A DNA stretch of 64,000 nucleotides from an uncultured Methylophaga sp. (GCA_913055695.1 CAJXKF010000004.1:186001-250000); one strand, 5' to 3'; shown: positions 1-10,250, counted from the first letter of the stretch. A program made the numbers and translations. Notes: a model not told the origin generated them from the letters alone.

Positions 1-1
1 C

Positions 2-901
2 CGCTTTGCCGAGTCGGATAAAGCGGAAGATATGGCGAAACTCATCGACGACAAAACCAAGGCTGTGTTCTGTGAGTCAATTGGTAACCCGGCCGGCAAT
101 ATCGTCGATATGGCTGCCATCGCAGAGATGGCGCACCAGGCCGGCGTGCCGGTGATTGTCGATAACACAGTAGCGACACCGGCCCTGTTCAATCCGATAG
201 CACATGGCGCCGATATCGTGGTGCATTCTCTGACCAAATACATGGGAGGCCATGGCACAACACTGGGCGGGATTATTGTCGATTCCGGCCGGTTCCCCTG
301 GACCGAGCACAAAGCGCGCTTTGCGGTGTTGAACCAGCCAGAGCCTGCCTACCATGGGGTGGTATATACCGAGCAGTTTGGTGAAGCCGCTTTTATAGCC
401 AGAGCCCGGACAGTGCCTTTAAGAAATACCGGCTCGGCTCTGTCACCGATGAATGCTTTCCTGTTGCTTCAGGGCATAGAAACCCTGCCATTGAGAATGG
501 AGCGGCACTGTGACAATGCGATAGCCGTTGCCCGCTATCTGTCTCAGCACCCCAAAGTCGAGTGGGTCAATTATGCCGGTCTGGAGGGAGATAAGTATCA
601 CCATCTGGCGCAGAAATACTTTAACGGCAAGCCATCTTCGATTCTGACTTTCGGTATCAAAGGCGGCTTTGAGGCCGGTGTGACGTTTTATGACGCATTG
701 AAAATGATCAAACGACTGGTCAATATCGGTGATACCAAAACACTGGCCTGTCATCCGGCCTCGACCACACACCGCCAATTAGAGCCACACGAACTGGTAT
801 CCGCCGGTGTGACACCGGAAATGCTGCGTTTATGCATTGGTATCGAGCATATAGACGACATCATTGCTGATCTGGAGCAAGCTTTTACAGCATTGAGTTA
901 A
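2..901 (+). CDS. metY: O-acetylhomoserine sulfhydrylase, 5' end missing
   Basis: Gene entering from outside the window; the frame is open from base 2, so the ATG at 32 is internal. About 299 of the usual ~425 residues are present. It is a PLP-dependent Cys/Met metabolism enzyme that makes homocysteine from O-acetylhomoserine and sulfide in the cytoplasm. The motif HSLTKYMGGHG holds the PLP-binding lysine, VDNTVATP is the conserved strand with the PLP-contacting Asp, and NTGSALSPMNAFLLLQGIETL with the ending HPASTTHRQL is typical of the MetY branch rather than cystathionine gamma-synthase. Other O-acyl-homoserine sulfhydrylases are the only realistic alternative. Confidence 0.92.
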   Translation, partial: RFAESDKAEDMAKLIDDKTKAVFCESIGNPAGNIVDMAAIAEMAHQAGVPVIVDNTVATPALFNPIAHGADIVVHSLTKYMGGHGTTLGGIIVDSGRFPWTEHKARFAVLNQPEPAYHGVVYTEQFGEAAFIARARTVPLRNTGSALSPMNAFLLLQGIETLPLRMERHCDNAIAVARYLSQHPKVEWVNYAGLEGDKYHHLAQKYFNGKPSSILTFGIKGGFEAGVTFYDALKMIKRLVNIGDTKTLACHPASTTHRQLEPHELVSAGVTPEMLRLCIGIEHIDDIIADLEQAFTALS

Positions 902-1017
902 ACCCTTGCAGCACGCAAGTACGTGAGCCGCAGTCCGGCAGCCGCTTTGGTTTTGCTGACAGTTAGTGTATGTTCAGATGCTGATGGAAATGGCGCTTTA
1001 GCTGAGTCGAGGGAATT

Positions 1018-1401
1018 TTGACAGACAAACATAAAATCCTGGTCGTGGATGACAACAGGGAACTGCGCATGCTGATCAGTCTGACACTGGAGTTCAGCCA
1101 GTGTGAGTTGCTGGAGGCGGATAGTGCAGTGGCAGGACTGGCCATGTTGAGAGCGCATCAGCCTGACATCGTCCTGCTGGATGTGATGATGCCGGGTGAA
1201 GTCGATGGGCTGGGACTATGCCGGATGATTCGTCAGGATGATTCACTGAAACATATCAAAATCATTATGCTGTCAGCCAAGGGGCAGCAAAAAGATGTGC
1301 AACTGGGAATCGAAGCCGGCGCCGATGACTATGTGGTAAAACCATTCAGCCCTTCGGAGTTAATGGAAAAGCTGGACATCAGGCTCGACTTCGACGGCTA
1401 G
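1018..1401 (+). CDS. Single-domain response regulator
   Basis: A 127-residue CheY-like receiver domain with no output domain. The acidic pair is at D11-D12, the phospho-acceptor is D55 in LLDVMMPG, with S86 and K108 (VVKPF) completing the active site. The start is TTG at 1018; no ATG precedes the conserved KILVVDD strand in frame, which makes TTG the best choice. It lies 40 bp upstream of a large PAS sensor kinase on the same strand and is probably its phosphorylation partner. With no DNA-binding or enzymatic domain, its output must be a protein-protein contact or phosphorelay. Confidence 0.85.
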   Translation: MTDKHKILVVDDNRELRMLISLTLEFSQCELLEADSAVAGLAMLRAHQPDIVLLDVMMPGEVDGLGLCRMIRQDDSLKHIKIIMLSAKGQQKDVQLGIEAGADDYVVKPFSPSELMEKLDIRLDFDG

Positions 1402-1441
1402 TCAGGCTTTTGCCAGCTTTCCGGCCACAGACTAATCAGCG

Positions 1442-3817
1442 ATGACCGGTGATACAGATAAACCCTCAGATACGAGAGAGCAGCAAACAGTGGCTGCAAA
1501 TTTAACCAGACTCTATCCCAGGCTGACCGCGGTCGCCACCTTCTTCATTGTATTGCTTATCGGGTTCTATCTCGCCAAGCACAAAGCCGATGAGGCGCGT
1601 TATATCAAGCAGCAGCAGTTGCATCAGGCTGCCCATCTTTTCGCGACTGCATTCGAGCGAGAAATTCATGTGATGAATTCGATCCCGCAGATTCTGCATG
1701 CGCAGTTTCAGTTGCTGGGGCCGGAAAAATTCAGATCGGCTTTCGCTTCACTGGCGATGGAGGTGCAGCATTCCTTTCAACGTACCGGTGTCATCATTTC
1801 GCTGGCGCCGGCCGGTCAAATCAGTCAGGTTTACCCCAAATCAGGCCAGACAATGCTGGGCATAGATCTGATGCAGAGTATTCAGCGGGACAGCATACTC
1901 CGGGCACTGAACTCCGGTCCGGTGTTATCCAAGTCCTGGTCTCTGATACCGAACGAGCAGATGCTGGTTATACACTATCCGGTGTTTCATCCTGATGAAC
2001 AGACATTCTGGGGTCTGATTTCAGCGATGGCGCCGATGGAGGCTGTGATGCGTCACAGCAATCTGTCCCAGCTTGTTCAGTACAGTATTGAGCTCAACAG
2101 AACCTTGTCAGATCACAGTCAGCAAACCTTTTTCAAAGTGGCGTCAGCAACGGATAAGCCATTGATACTACAGCATTACATGGATTTGCCGGATGGAGAC
2201 TGGCAACTTGAGATCAGTACTGCGCCAGTTGATACCCTCAATCCAGTCTGGCTGGGCTGGACATTGTTTATTGCCGGAATTTTAGCGCTGATCAGCTACC
2301 GCCTCGCAATGCAGCCTCAGAAATTACGCGCGGAAGTGGCAGCACAGACATTCGAACTGGCGAACCATGACAAATTTCTCAATGACCTTATCAGTTCACT
2401 GCCGGTGGGCATCGTAGTGACAGATACCTTTGCCACGATCCGTTACAGCAACCCGGTGTTTAACCAGCTCATGAACCGTTCCATCGAAGACAACGACTCC
2501 CTGATTACGATGCTCGAAGATGTGGTTGATAATGCCAATATGCGTCAGTTTCTGGTGTCCCGGATCAGCCTCAATGAAGTCAATTTCGATGTGATGGTTA
2601 AGGTGGGGGAGCAGGAGTTTTCTCTCACCTGCTCACACATTGATACGGCCCAGGGCTATCTGCTGGTCTGGGTATTCCGGGATATCACTGAAATCAGCCG
2701 TATTAACCGTACCTTACGCAGTGTTTCTGCCACCCGTGCGGAAATGCTCAGACTTATCCCTGATCCTATCGCCTTCTTTAACAAAAAAGGTGAACTGATG
2801 GAGAGTAATCCCGGGTTTCAGACCTTGTTTGCCGGCCTGGTTGATGTCGAAGCAGGATTTTCCTGTGAAGAGTTTGAAAGGCAACTGCTGGCACACACGA
2901 GCCAGCCGGACAAGCTGAAGCCGGTGTTCGATCTCACACAGACTCAACAGGGACAGCTTCATTTTGATGCATTTGTGCTCGCGGATCATCCGCAAAGCGT
3001 GTTTGAGCGCACGGTATGTTTTGATAACAGCAGTAATACTGTCGGTTCGATTATGCATTTTCGAGATGTGACCGACGCCTATGAAGTGGATCGGATGAAA
3101 ACGGAATTTCTGAGCACGGCGGCGCATGAACTGAGAACCCCGTTGGCTAACATTTTTGGCTATACCGAGCTGTTAATCAAAGCTCGTTTTGATGCTGAGC
3201 GACAGGCGGAGATGCTGGGCATCATTTATAACCAGACCCGGCGTTTATCCAGCATTATTGATGATTTGCTGGATCTGGCGAGGATTGAATCCCGTGCCGG
3301 CGAGACATTCAGGTTTGAACAGCATGATTTACTGCAGTTGATAGACAGCGTTCTAAAAGAAATGGAACTGGAACTGCGTCATCGTCAGTTGAACTACTCG
3401 CCGACTAGCGGTGATTTCAAGCTGAGCTGCGATGGTGACAAGATTGAGCAGGTTATCGAGAATTTACTCAGTAATGCGATTAAATACTCGCCGCAGGCCA
3501 CCCTTATTACGCTCTCTGTTGAGGCTGAAGCAAGCGAGGGCAGGGCCGGTTTTATGCTGTGTATTGAAGATCAGGGCATGGGCATGGATGCTGACGAACT
3601 GGAACATGTTTTCGACCGCTTTTTTCGTGCAGACAACAGCGGTCAGATCCCGGGCACGGGGCTCGGGATGGCCATTGTCAGGGAGATTATCCAGCATCAT
3701 CATGGTTGGATAAGTATCGACAGTGAACCTGATGACGGTACCAGAGTCACAGTCTGGTTGCCGCAACAGCAACTGGAGACCAGGGAGCAGCTTGAGATAA
3801 GCTATCTAGACAACTGA
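1442..3817 (+). CDS. Membrane sensor histidine kinase with two PAS domains
   Basis: A 791-residue inner-membrane kinase. One membrane helix lies near residues 30-45. A ~220-residue periplasmic sensor follows, and a second helix lies near 273-290 (GWTLFIAGILALISY). Two PAS-like regions follow (around 310-420 and 428-545). The HisKA domain has the phospho-accepting His near residue 562 in TAAHELRTPLAN. The HATPase_c domain has its N box (ENLLSNAIKYSP), G1 box (DQGMGMD) and G2 box (GTGLGMAI). The periplasmic part (AFEREIHVMNSIPQIL) resembles a CHASE sensor, but the ligand cannot be read from sequence. It probably phosphorylates the receiver protein encoded just upstream. Confidence 0.88.
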   Translation: MTGDTDKPSDTREQQTVAANLTRLYPRLTAVATFFIVLLIGFYLAKHKADEARYIKQQQLHQAAHLFATAFEREIHVMNSIPQILHAQFQLLGPEKFRSAFASLAMEVQHSFQRTGVIISLAPAGQISQVYPKSGQTMLGIDLMQSIQRDSILRALNSGPVLSKSWSLIPNEQMLVIHYPVFHPDEQTFWGLISAMAPMEAVMRHSNLSQLVQYSIELNRTLSDHSQQTFFKVASATDKPLILQHYMDLPDGDWQLEISTAPVDTLNPVWLGWTLFIAGILALISYRLAMQPQKLRAEVAAQTFELANHDKFLNDLISSLPVGIVVTDTFATIRYSNPVFNQLMNRSIEDNDSLITMLEDVVDNANMRQFLVSRISLNEVNFDVMVKVGEQEFSLTCSHIDTAQGYLLVWVFRDITEISRINRTLRSVSATRAEMLRLIPDPIAFFNKKGELMESNPGFQTLFAGLVDVEAGFSCEEFERQLLAHTSQPDKLKPVFDLTQTQQGQLHFDAFVLADHPQSVFERTVCFDNSSNTVGSIMHFRDVTDAYEVDRMKTEFLSTAAHELRTPLANIFGYTELLIKARFDAERQAEMLGIIYNQTRRLSSIIDDLLDLARIESRAGETFRFEQHDLLQLIDSVLKEMELELRHRQLNYSPTSGDFKLSCDGDKIEQVIENLLSNAIKYSPQATLITLSVEAEASEGRAGFMLCIEDQGMGMDADELEHVFDRFFRADNSGQIPGTGLGMAIVREIIQHHHGWISIDSEPDDGTRVTVWLPQQQLETREQLEISYLDN

Positions 3818-3882
3818 TCAGCCCGCGAGCTGTTTCAAGGCTCCCCGGCTCAGGCCGTTTTTAATTGAAACAGGATGTTGAT

Positions 3883-6018
3883 GTGACTGAGAAGACGTTA
3901 TTAAAGCCCGGACACAACTGCTGGAAAACCGCGCATGCCGACAAGGTAGCGCTGTTAGTCGACGGCGAAAATTATTTCGGTGCCATTCACCGTGCCCTGC
4001 AAAATGCCCGTCACAGTGTCTACATTCTGGCCTGGGATATTGATAGCCGTATGCGCCTGGTCCGGGGCGATGATGACGCCAACGGCTGGCCGACCGAACT
4101 CGGCGCTTTTGTCAGTGCACTTCTTAAACGGCGGCCTGAGCTCAATATTTATATTCTCAACTGGGACTGGGCCATGGTTTATACACTGGAGCGTGAATGG
4201 CTGCCGATGTATAAACCGGTCTGGAAGTCTGAAGCACGCCTGCATTTCAAACTCGATGGTGAATGTCCGGTTGGCGCATCGCAACATCAGAAAGTGATTG
4301 TGATAGATGATGATATTGCTTTCTCCGGTGGCTTTGATCTGGGTAAAAATCGCTGGGACAGCTCCGACCACGCACCTGATGACCCGCGTCGTAGGAACCC
4401 GGACAAGCAGGCTTACCCGCCATTTCATGATGTGCAGATGCTGGTCTCAGGTGAAGCAGCCAAAGCGCTGGCAGAGCTGGCCCGTGAGCGCTGGTGGCGG
4501 GCGACCGGACAGGAACTGACAGCGGCACCGGCCAGAACCGATTCAGCCTGGCCTGATGGTGTTGACAGCTGGTTCGAAGATATTGATGTCGGTATATCCC
4601 GGACCTTGCCACAATATCAGACTAATCATGAAATCCGCGAAGTCGAACAGCTGTTTATCGATAGTATTCCAGCTGCCAAAAAGTTGATTTACATAGAAAA
4701 TCAGTACTTCACCTCGTGGAAAGTTGCCGACTTGTTGGCTGAAAGCCTGCAACAGCAGGAAGGCCCCGATATCGTGCTGGTATTGCCGCTGATGACCGGC
4801 GGCTGGCTCGAGCAGGTGACCATGGATGTGTTGCGCTACCGCGTAGCCTGTCGCCTGAGGGAGGCCGACAAACACAAAAGACTGCGGATCTGCTATCCCC
4901 ATCATGCAGCGCTGGGTCAGAGCTACATCAGTCTGCATGGCAAAATCACCATTATTGATGACAGCTTACTGCGCATTGGTTCAGCGAACCTGAGCAATCG
5001 CTCAATGGGACTGGATAGTGAATGCGATATGGTGATCGAAGCTGCCACTGATAAAGAACGCGAACAGATCAGTGCCTTCCGCGAGCGGCTGTTGAGCGAA
5101 CACCTGGATATGGACAGAGAGACACTGCGTCAGTCCCTGTCGCAATCCGGTTCATTAATCCGTCTGATTGATGATCGTCAGGACAAGCCCAGAACCCTGC
5201 AGTTTCTTGATTGCAAGGTGGCAGATATCGCGAATCAGATTCTGCCTTCATCAGCGGTGGTGGATCCGGAAAGACCCCTCGATCCCGAACAGATGGCACA
5301 GATGTTTATTCCGCTGGATCAGCCCAAATCAGCCCGCAGTCACTGGTGGAAAATTCTGGGTGTTTTGCTGGCCGTTGTGGTCTTGACCGTTGTCTGGCGC
5401 TGGACGCCACTCAGTGATTATCTGAACCCGGAAACGCTGAAAGTCAGCGTGCAGGCGATTGAATCCTATCCACTGACACCGTTGATAGTGGTGACGGTGT
5501 TCAGTATTGCCGGCTTACTGGCGTTTCCGGTGACTTTATTGATTGTCACTGCCGCACTGACCTTTGGTCCGGTCTGGGGCTCTGTCTATTCCCTTATCGG
5601 CTCGCTACTGAGTGCCCTGCTGGGTTACGGCATCGGCCATTATCTGGGCCGGAGCAGTGTACAGAAGCTGGCAGGCTCGAGTCTTAACAAGCTGAGTCGC
5701 CGGCTGGCGCATCATGGCACCCTCGCCGTCATCACAGTGCGGATAATTCCGGTGGCGCCGTTTGCTGTGATTAACCTGGTAGCAGGGGCTTCGCATATCA
5801 AAGTAAGAGATTTCATCCTGGGCACCGTAGTGGGAATGCTGCCCGGCATACTGGGCATTACAGTGTTTGCTGATTCGCTGGTTAGAACTGTTAAGGAACC
5901 TGACCCGGCTCAGATTGGCCTGTTTATCACAGTAGTGTTGATTGTTCTCAGCGTGATGCTGGGACTGAAAATGCTGCTGAACCGCAAGCAAGCTGAGGAG
6001 GAAAGCGATACACCGTGA
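3883..6018 (+). CDS. Phospholipase D-like protein fused to a VTT/DedA membrane domain
   Basis: About 711 residues. The N-terminal half is a PLD superfamily enzyme with two HKD motifs: HQKVIVIDDDIAFSGG and HGKITIIDDSLLRIGSANLSNRS. The C-terminal ~230 residues form a multi-helix VTT (SNARE-associated/DedA-type) domain containing FPVTLLIVTAALTFGP and a Gly-rich GYGIGHYLG stretch. The predicted activity is phosphodiester transfer or hydrolysis on phospholipids at the inner membrane; cardiolipin synthase-like chemistry is possible. GTG at 3883 is preferred over TTG at 3865 because an AGGA element sits 7 nt upstream of it. Its stop codon overlaps the start of the next gene, so the two are translationally coupled. 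Confidence 0.82.
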   Translation: MTEKTLLKPGHNCWKTAHADKVALLVDGENYFGAIHRALQNARHSVYILAWDIDSRMRLVRGDDDANGWPTELGAFVSALLKRRPELNIYILNWDWAMVYTLEREWLPMYKPVWKSEARLHFKLDGECPVGASQHQKVIVIDDDIAFSGGFDLGKNRWDSSDHAPDDPRRRNPDKQAYPPFHDVQMLVSGEAAKALAELARERWWRATGQELTAAPARTDSAWPDGVDSWFEDIDVGISRTLPQYQTNHEIREVEQLFIDSIPAAKKLIYIENQYFTSWKVADLLAESLQQQEGPDIVLVLPLMTGGWLEQVTMDVLRYRVACRLREADKHKRLRICYPHHAALGQSYISLHGKITIIDDSLLRIGSANLSNRSMGLDSECDMVIEAATDKEREQISAFRERLLSEHLDMDRETLRQSLSQSGSLIRLIDDRQDKPRTLQFLDCKVADIANQILPSSAVVDPERPLDPEQMAQMFIPLDQPKSARSHWWKILGVLLAVVVLTVVWRWTPLSDYLNPETLKVSVQAIESYPLTPLIVVTVFSIAGLLAFPVTLLIVTAALTFGPVWGSVYSLIGSLLSALLGYGIGHYLGRSSVQKLAGSSLNKLSRRLAHHGTLAVITVRIIPVAPFAVINLVAGASHIKVRDFILGTVVGMLPGILGITVFADSLVRTVKEPDPAQIGLFITVVLIVLSVMLGLKMLLNRKQAEEESDTP

Positions 6019-6707
6019 TTCGGCTCAAACTGGCGAGCTACAACATACATGCTGCTATCGGCACCGACGGACATTTCGATCCTTTCCGGATCGCCGAGGT
6101 TATCCGTGAAGTCGATGCCGATATCATTGCTCTGCAGGAAGTGGAGCATCACTTGGTTAATGATCTGGATCTGCTCGATTTTCTGGCTCAGCAGACTGAT
6201 ATGACCGGTCTCGCGGGGCCCACCATGCTGCGTGAAAGTCGCGATTACGGTAATGCGATACTGTCACGCCTGCCGATAGAGTCACATCGACTGATAGATT
6301 TGAGCCTGGCGCCGCACGAACCGCGCGGTGCGCTGCAGGTTCAGTATAATTTTCAGGGCCATCATATTCTGGTGTATGCCACCCATCTTGGTTTGAAACC
6401 GGTTGAACGCCGTCATCAGGTTAAAAGTATCCTGGCCGAGTTTGAGCAACAGCAGGCCGATATCACGGTATTGATGGGGGACCTTAACGAATGGTTTCTG
6501 TGGGGCCGTCCCTTGCGCTGGCTGCACCGTTATTTTGATACCACGCCAGCCTGTCGCAGTTTCCCGTCGGCCTGGCCTGTCCTGACGCTCGACCGCATCT
6601 GGGTGCAACCCCGTCAACACCTGGTTGCCGTCTCAGCTCACCGTTCAGAACTGGCCAGAAAAGCCTCTGATCACCTGCCGGTCACCGCTCTGGTCGAACT
6701 TGAATAA
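6015..6707 (+). CDS. Endonuclease/exonuclease/phosphatase-family protein
   Basis: A 230-residue EEP-fold hydrolase starting with GTG at 6015 and overlapping the stop of the PLD-VTT gene by 4 bp. Family signatures are the N-terminal SYNIHAAIG, LQEVEHH (metal-binding Glu), YATHLGL, GDLNEWF and the terminal catalytic SDHLPV. The fold covers DNases, sphingomyelinases and phosphoinositide phosphatases. Coupling to a phospholipase D-like enzyme suggests a lipid or phosphodiester substrate, but this is inference. There is no signal peptide, so a cytoplasmic location is expected. Confidence 0.83.
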   Translation: MIRLKLASYNIHAAIGTDGHFDPFRIAEVIREVDADIIALQEVEHHLVNDLDLLDFLAQQTDMTGLAGPTMLRESRDYGNAILSRLPIESHRLIDLSLAPHEPRGALQVQYNFQGHHILVYATHLGLKPVERRHQVKSILAEFEQQQADITVLMGDLNEWFLWGRPLRWLHRYFDTTPACRSFPSAWPVLTLDRIWVQPRQHLVAVSAHRSELARKASDHLPVTALVELE

Positions 6708-6823
6708 GTTGGAGCCGGGCACACACTCTGTTAAGGTTGATTAAGGCTCCCACGATATGATTATTGGGAGTACTGCCTCACGCTGAACGACAGCAAGCCA
6801 CATCAAGATGAGGATGGAGCCCA

Positions 6824-8215
6824 ATGTCCAGACACGCCAAACATGCTCTCTTCGGCATGTTGCTTACGCTGATATCTCTGATCACACTGACCGTTGAGGC
6901 TCAGCCTGCGACCGGGAGTGAGATATCACGCTTACAATCCAGAATTGAACAACTGGAGGCGGAACTCAGACAAACCAGGCAGGCACTGGAACAAACCAGA
7001 CAACAGCAGTCGGTCACAGAGAACAAACTGGCAGAGGCAGAAAAAGCCATCGCCGACTCCCGAGAGGACAGAAAAGCAAGACTGGCCGAAGCGGAACAGG
7101 CTGTTGAACAAGAACCGGCAGAAATTCGATTTGGCCCGCTGCGTGTCGGAGGGGCCATGCGCGCCAATTATGCCATCGGTGACTATCCCGAAATGGATGG
7201 GGCGTCACGCGCGTTTGAAGATGGCGGCAATTTTAATCTGGATACTTTCCGACTCAATCTCGATTATGCCGATGGCCCTTATATCGGCAAATTGGAATAC
7301 CGCTGGTACAACGGCTATCACTTTTTGCACACCGGCTGGCTGGGTTATCAGTTCAATGACAAACAACAACTGCAGCTCGGCGTGAACCGGGTACCGTTCG
7401 GTCCTAAAGCCTACGGCGTTTCGCAAAGCTGGTTCTTTGATCAGCACTACTATCTGGGCTTATCGGATGACATGGATCTCGGCGCCAAATATCACCATGA
7501 GACCGGCAACTGGAAATGGGATTTTGCTTACTACATTGCTGATGAAGGAGACTACACCGGCTCCTCCGAGGATAGCGCACGCTTTTCCTATGATGTGGTG
7601 AATGAAAGCGGTAACGGTTATGAAGAACGTCATCAGTTCAATCTGAGGGGAATTTATCGTTTCTCATTGAACAATGTTGTGACCGATTTAGGTGCTTCAT
7701 TGCAATATGGTGAACTCAAGAGTCGTGGCGTTCAGAATGATGGTGACCGTTATGCCGCGTCTTTGCATATGGTCAATAAGTGGGGGCAATTGACGCTGGC
7801 AAGCCAGATCACTTATTACCGTTTCGATGTGGATTCGCGACAGCCACTTGGCACCGACAAACTGGTGCAGATGGGCGCTTATGATTTCCCCAGCACCGCC
7901 GCAGCTGAAGCCTGGGTGCCGGCAGTGTCGCTCAGTTATTACCTGGAAACCAATCAGATTGCCTGGCTTGATTACATCATCCCCTATATCGAATACAGCA
8001 GTGTTGTTAAGGTGGAGGACAGCTTTAATGACAGTGAGCTTGCCACTATCGGCGCGGCCTGGGCCAAGGACAACTGGTATATCTACACCGATCTCAGCGC
8101 GTCGAATGGTAACGAGTTTATTGGTGGTGACACCACTTTTGGAGATCGCATGGGCGCGAATCAGGATGACGATTGGCAAACCCGTTTTAACATCAATTTC
8201 GGTTATTACTTCTAA
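6824..8215 (+). CDS. Phosphate-selective porin (OprO/OprP-type)
   Basis: A 463-residue outer-membrane protein. A signal peptide (residues 1-26, cut after VEA) is followed by a coiled coil (about 33-92, rich in Glu, Arg and Gln) that could reach the periplasm or mediate trimer contacts. A beta-barrel follows with alternating aromatic strands and the C-terminal Phe (NINFGYYF) recognised by the BAM complex. Strand patterns such as LEYRWYNGYHFLHTGW and GVNRVPFGP match the phosphate-selective porin family. The start at 6824 follows an AGGATGGAG ribosome site. The BCCT transporter gene begins 34 bp downstream and is probably co-transcribed, so the physiological substrate may be an osmolyte. Confidence 0.85.
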   Translation: MSRHAKHALFGMLLTLISLITLTVEAQPATGSEISRLQSRIEQLEAELRQTRQALEQTRQQQSVTENKLAEAEKAIADSREDRKARLAEAEQAVEQEPAEIRFGPLRVGGAMRANYAIGDYPEMDGASRAFEDGGNFNLDTFRLNLDYADGPYIGKLEYRWYNGYHFLHTGWLGYQFNDKQQLQLGVNRVPFGPKAYGVSQSWFFDQHYYLGLSDDMDLGAKYHHETGNWKWDFAYYIADEGDYTGSSEDSARFSYDVVNESGNGYEERHQFNLRGIYRFSLNNVVTDLGASLQYGELKSRGVQNDGDRYAASLHMVNKWGQLTLASQITYYRFDVDSRQPLGTDKLVQMGAYDFPSTAAAEAWVPAVSLSYYLETNQIAWLDYIIPYIEYSSVVKVEDSFNDSELATIGAAWAKDNWYIYTDLSASNGNEFIGGDTTFGDRMGANQDDDWQTRFNINFGYYF

Positions 8216-8249
8216 TAAAAATAATTGATAAAAGGCAAAGAGAGCAATT

Positions 8250-10250
8250 ATGAGTCAACAGCAAACACAATCTGAAAAAACAGGCAAAATGGCTGTGAAT
8301 CCGCCCGTCTTTTTCGGCTCTGCCGCCCTGATCGTGGTGTTCGTGGTTTTCGGTGCCGGTATGCCGGAAATCGCCAATGAAGTGTTTGCCTCTGTGCAGA
8401 ACTGGGTGATTGATACCTTCGGCTGGTTTTATATGCTGTCCGTGGCCATCTTCCTGATATTCAGTCTGGGACTGGCTTTCTCATCCTTTGGCCGGATCAA
8501 GCTCGGGCCTGATCACTCCGAACCTGATTATGGCTATACCTCCTGGTTTGCGATGCTGTTCAGTGCCGGTATGGGTATCGGCTTGCTGTTCTTTGGGGTG
8601 GCCGAGCCGATGATGCATTTTATGTCACCGCCTGTCGGCGAGGGGGGCACGATTGAGGCTGCCCGGGAAGCGATGTCCACGACTTTTCTCCATTGGGGAC
8701 TGCATGCATGGGCGATCTACGCCGTTGTCGGTCTGTCTCTGGCTTATTTCGGCTTCAGACATAACCTGCCCTTGACCATACGCTCAGCTTTATACCCCCT
8801 CATCGGAGAGCGGATTCACGGTCCTATTGGTCATGCGGTGGATATTTTTGCGGTGCTGGGCACCATGTTCGGTATCGCCACTTCACTGGGCTTTGGCGTA
8901 TTGCAGATCAATGCCGGCCTGAGTTTTCTGTTTGGCGCGCCGGATTCGGTGTATCTACAAATCGGCCTGATAGCTTTTATTACGCTGCTGGCGACTGCCT
9001 CGGTGGTAGCCGGTCTGGATGCCGGCATTAAACGTCTGTCAGAACTGAATCTGGTGCTGGCAGTGATATTGCTGGTGTTTGTCATGCTGGTAGGCCCTAC
9101 GCTGTTTCTACTGCAGGCCTATGTGCAGAACATTGGCGCCTATCTCAGCAAGATTGTGGATCTGACCTTCAACCTCTACGCCTACGAGCCTAACAGCTGG
9201 ATTGGTAACTGGACCCTGTTCTATTGGGGATGGTGGATCTCCTGGTCACCTTTTGTCGGCATGTTTATCGCGCGGGTGTCACGCGGCCGGACCATCCGTG
9301 AGTTTGTGCTCGGTGTGTTGTTTGTGCCGGTCGGTTTCAGTTTTTTGTGGATGACAGTCTTCGGCGGGACGGCAATCAGCATGGAACTGGGGGCATTACC
9401 CGGAGTCATCAGCGGAGCGATTGACGAAAGTGTGCCGCTGGCGATTTTCACCATGTTTGAACAACTGCCTCTCAGCATGCTTGCATCAGGACTGGGCACG
9501 ATACTGGTCATCACCTTCTTTGTGACTTCCTCTGATTCCGGCTCTTTGGTCATCGATACCATTACCTCCGGCGGCCATCCGATGCCCCCGGTCTGGCAAC
9601 GGATTTTCTGGGCTTTGCTGGAAGGCATGGTGGCGGGTACTCTGTTGCTTGGTGGCGGACTGACCGGTCTGCAAACAGCGGTTATTGCAGGTGCCTTGCC
9701 CTTTACCATGGTCATGCTGATCATCTGTCTGGGATTATTCAAAGGCCTGAAGATGGAAGGGATCAAACGCTTGGTGGTGGGTGTACCGCAGACCCCGGTC
9801 AGCAGTGGTCGACGTGTCAGCTGGAAGCAACGCCTGAAAAATCTCAGCAGCTTTCCCAATAAGCGCGAAATGCAGCAGTTTATGCAGCAAACTGTGGCAC
9901 CTGCATTGCAACAGGTTGCGACGGAGATCAGCAATACCGGCCAAGAAGCCATCGTCAACATTGAAGATAACTGTGTGGAGCTTAAGGTGGTTTACGGTGG
10001 CGAAGTGGATTTTGTTTATGAAGTTCACAGCATCGGACACTTGGTCCCCAGCTTCGCCTTTCCGGAGTTCGATCCGAAGACCGATGAAAGCAAACGCTAT
10101 TATCGCGCTGAAGTGTATCTGGCAGAGGGCAGCCAGCATTATGATCTGTATGGCTACAATCAGGAACAGGTGCTGGATGATGTGCTGATTCAATATGAAA
10201 AACACATGCACTTTTTGCATATTGTCAGTGACACGCAGGCGACCGAGTGA
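8250..10250 (+). CDS. betT: BCCT-family choline/betaine transporter, BetT-like
   Basis: A 666-residue inner-membrane secondary transporter for quaternary amines. About twelve hydrophobic helices span residues 20-510. The family signatures GMGIGLLFFGVAEPMMH and GWWISWSPFVGMFIARVSRG (the Trp-rich substrate-binding helix) are intact. A ~150-residue hydrophilic C-terminal tail (residues 515-666), as in E. coli BetT, is usually linked to osmotic activation. No choline dehydrogenase or betaine aldehyde dehydrogenase lies nearby, so the substrate could be choline, betaine or another onium compound. It shares an operon with the porin 34 bp upstream. Confidence 0.88.
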   Translation: MSQQQTQSEKTGKMAVNPPVFFGSAALIVVFVVFGAGMPEIANEVFASVQNWVIDTFGWFYMLSVAIFLIFSLGLAFSSFGRIKLGPDHSEPDYGYTSWFAMLFSAGMGIGLLFFGVAEPMMHFMSPPVGEGGTIEAAREAMSTTFLHWGLHAWAIYAVVGLSLAYFGFRHNLPLTIRSALYPLIGERIHGPIGHAVDIFAVLGTMFGIATSLGFGVLQINAGLSFLFGAPDSVYLQIGLIAFITLLATASVVAGLDAGIKRLSELNLVLAVILLVFVMLVGPTLFLLQAYVQNIGAYLSKIVDLTFNLYAYEPNSWIGNWTLFYWGWWISWSPFVGMFIARVSRGRTIREFVLGVLFVPVGFSFLWMTVFGGTAISMELGALPGVISGAIDESVPLAIFTMFEQLPLSMLASGLGTILVITFFVTSSDSGSLVIDTITSGGHPMPPVWQRIFWALLEGMVAGTLLLGGGLTGLQTAVIAGALPFTMVMLIICLGLFKGLKMEGIKRLVVGVPQTPVSSGRRVSWKQRLKNLSSFPNKREMQQFMQQTVAPALQQVATEISNTGQEAIVNIEDNCVELKVVYGGEVDFVYEVHSIGHLVPSFAFPEFDPKTDESKRYYRAEVYLAEGSQHYDLYGYNQEQVLDDVLIQYEKHMHFLHIVSDTQATE

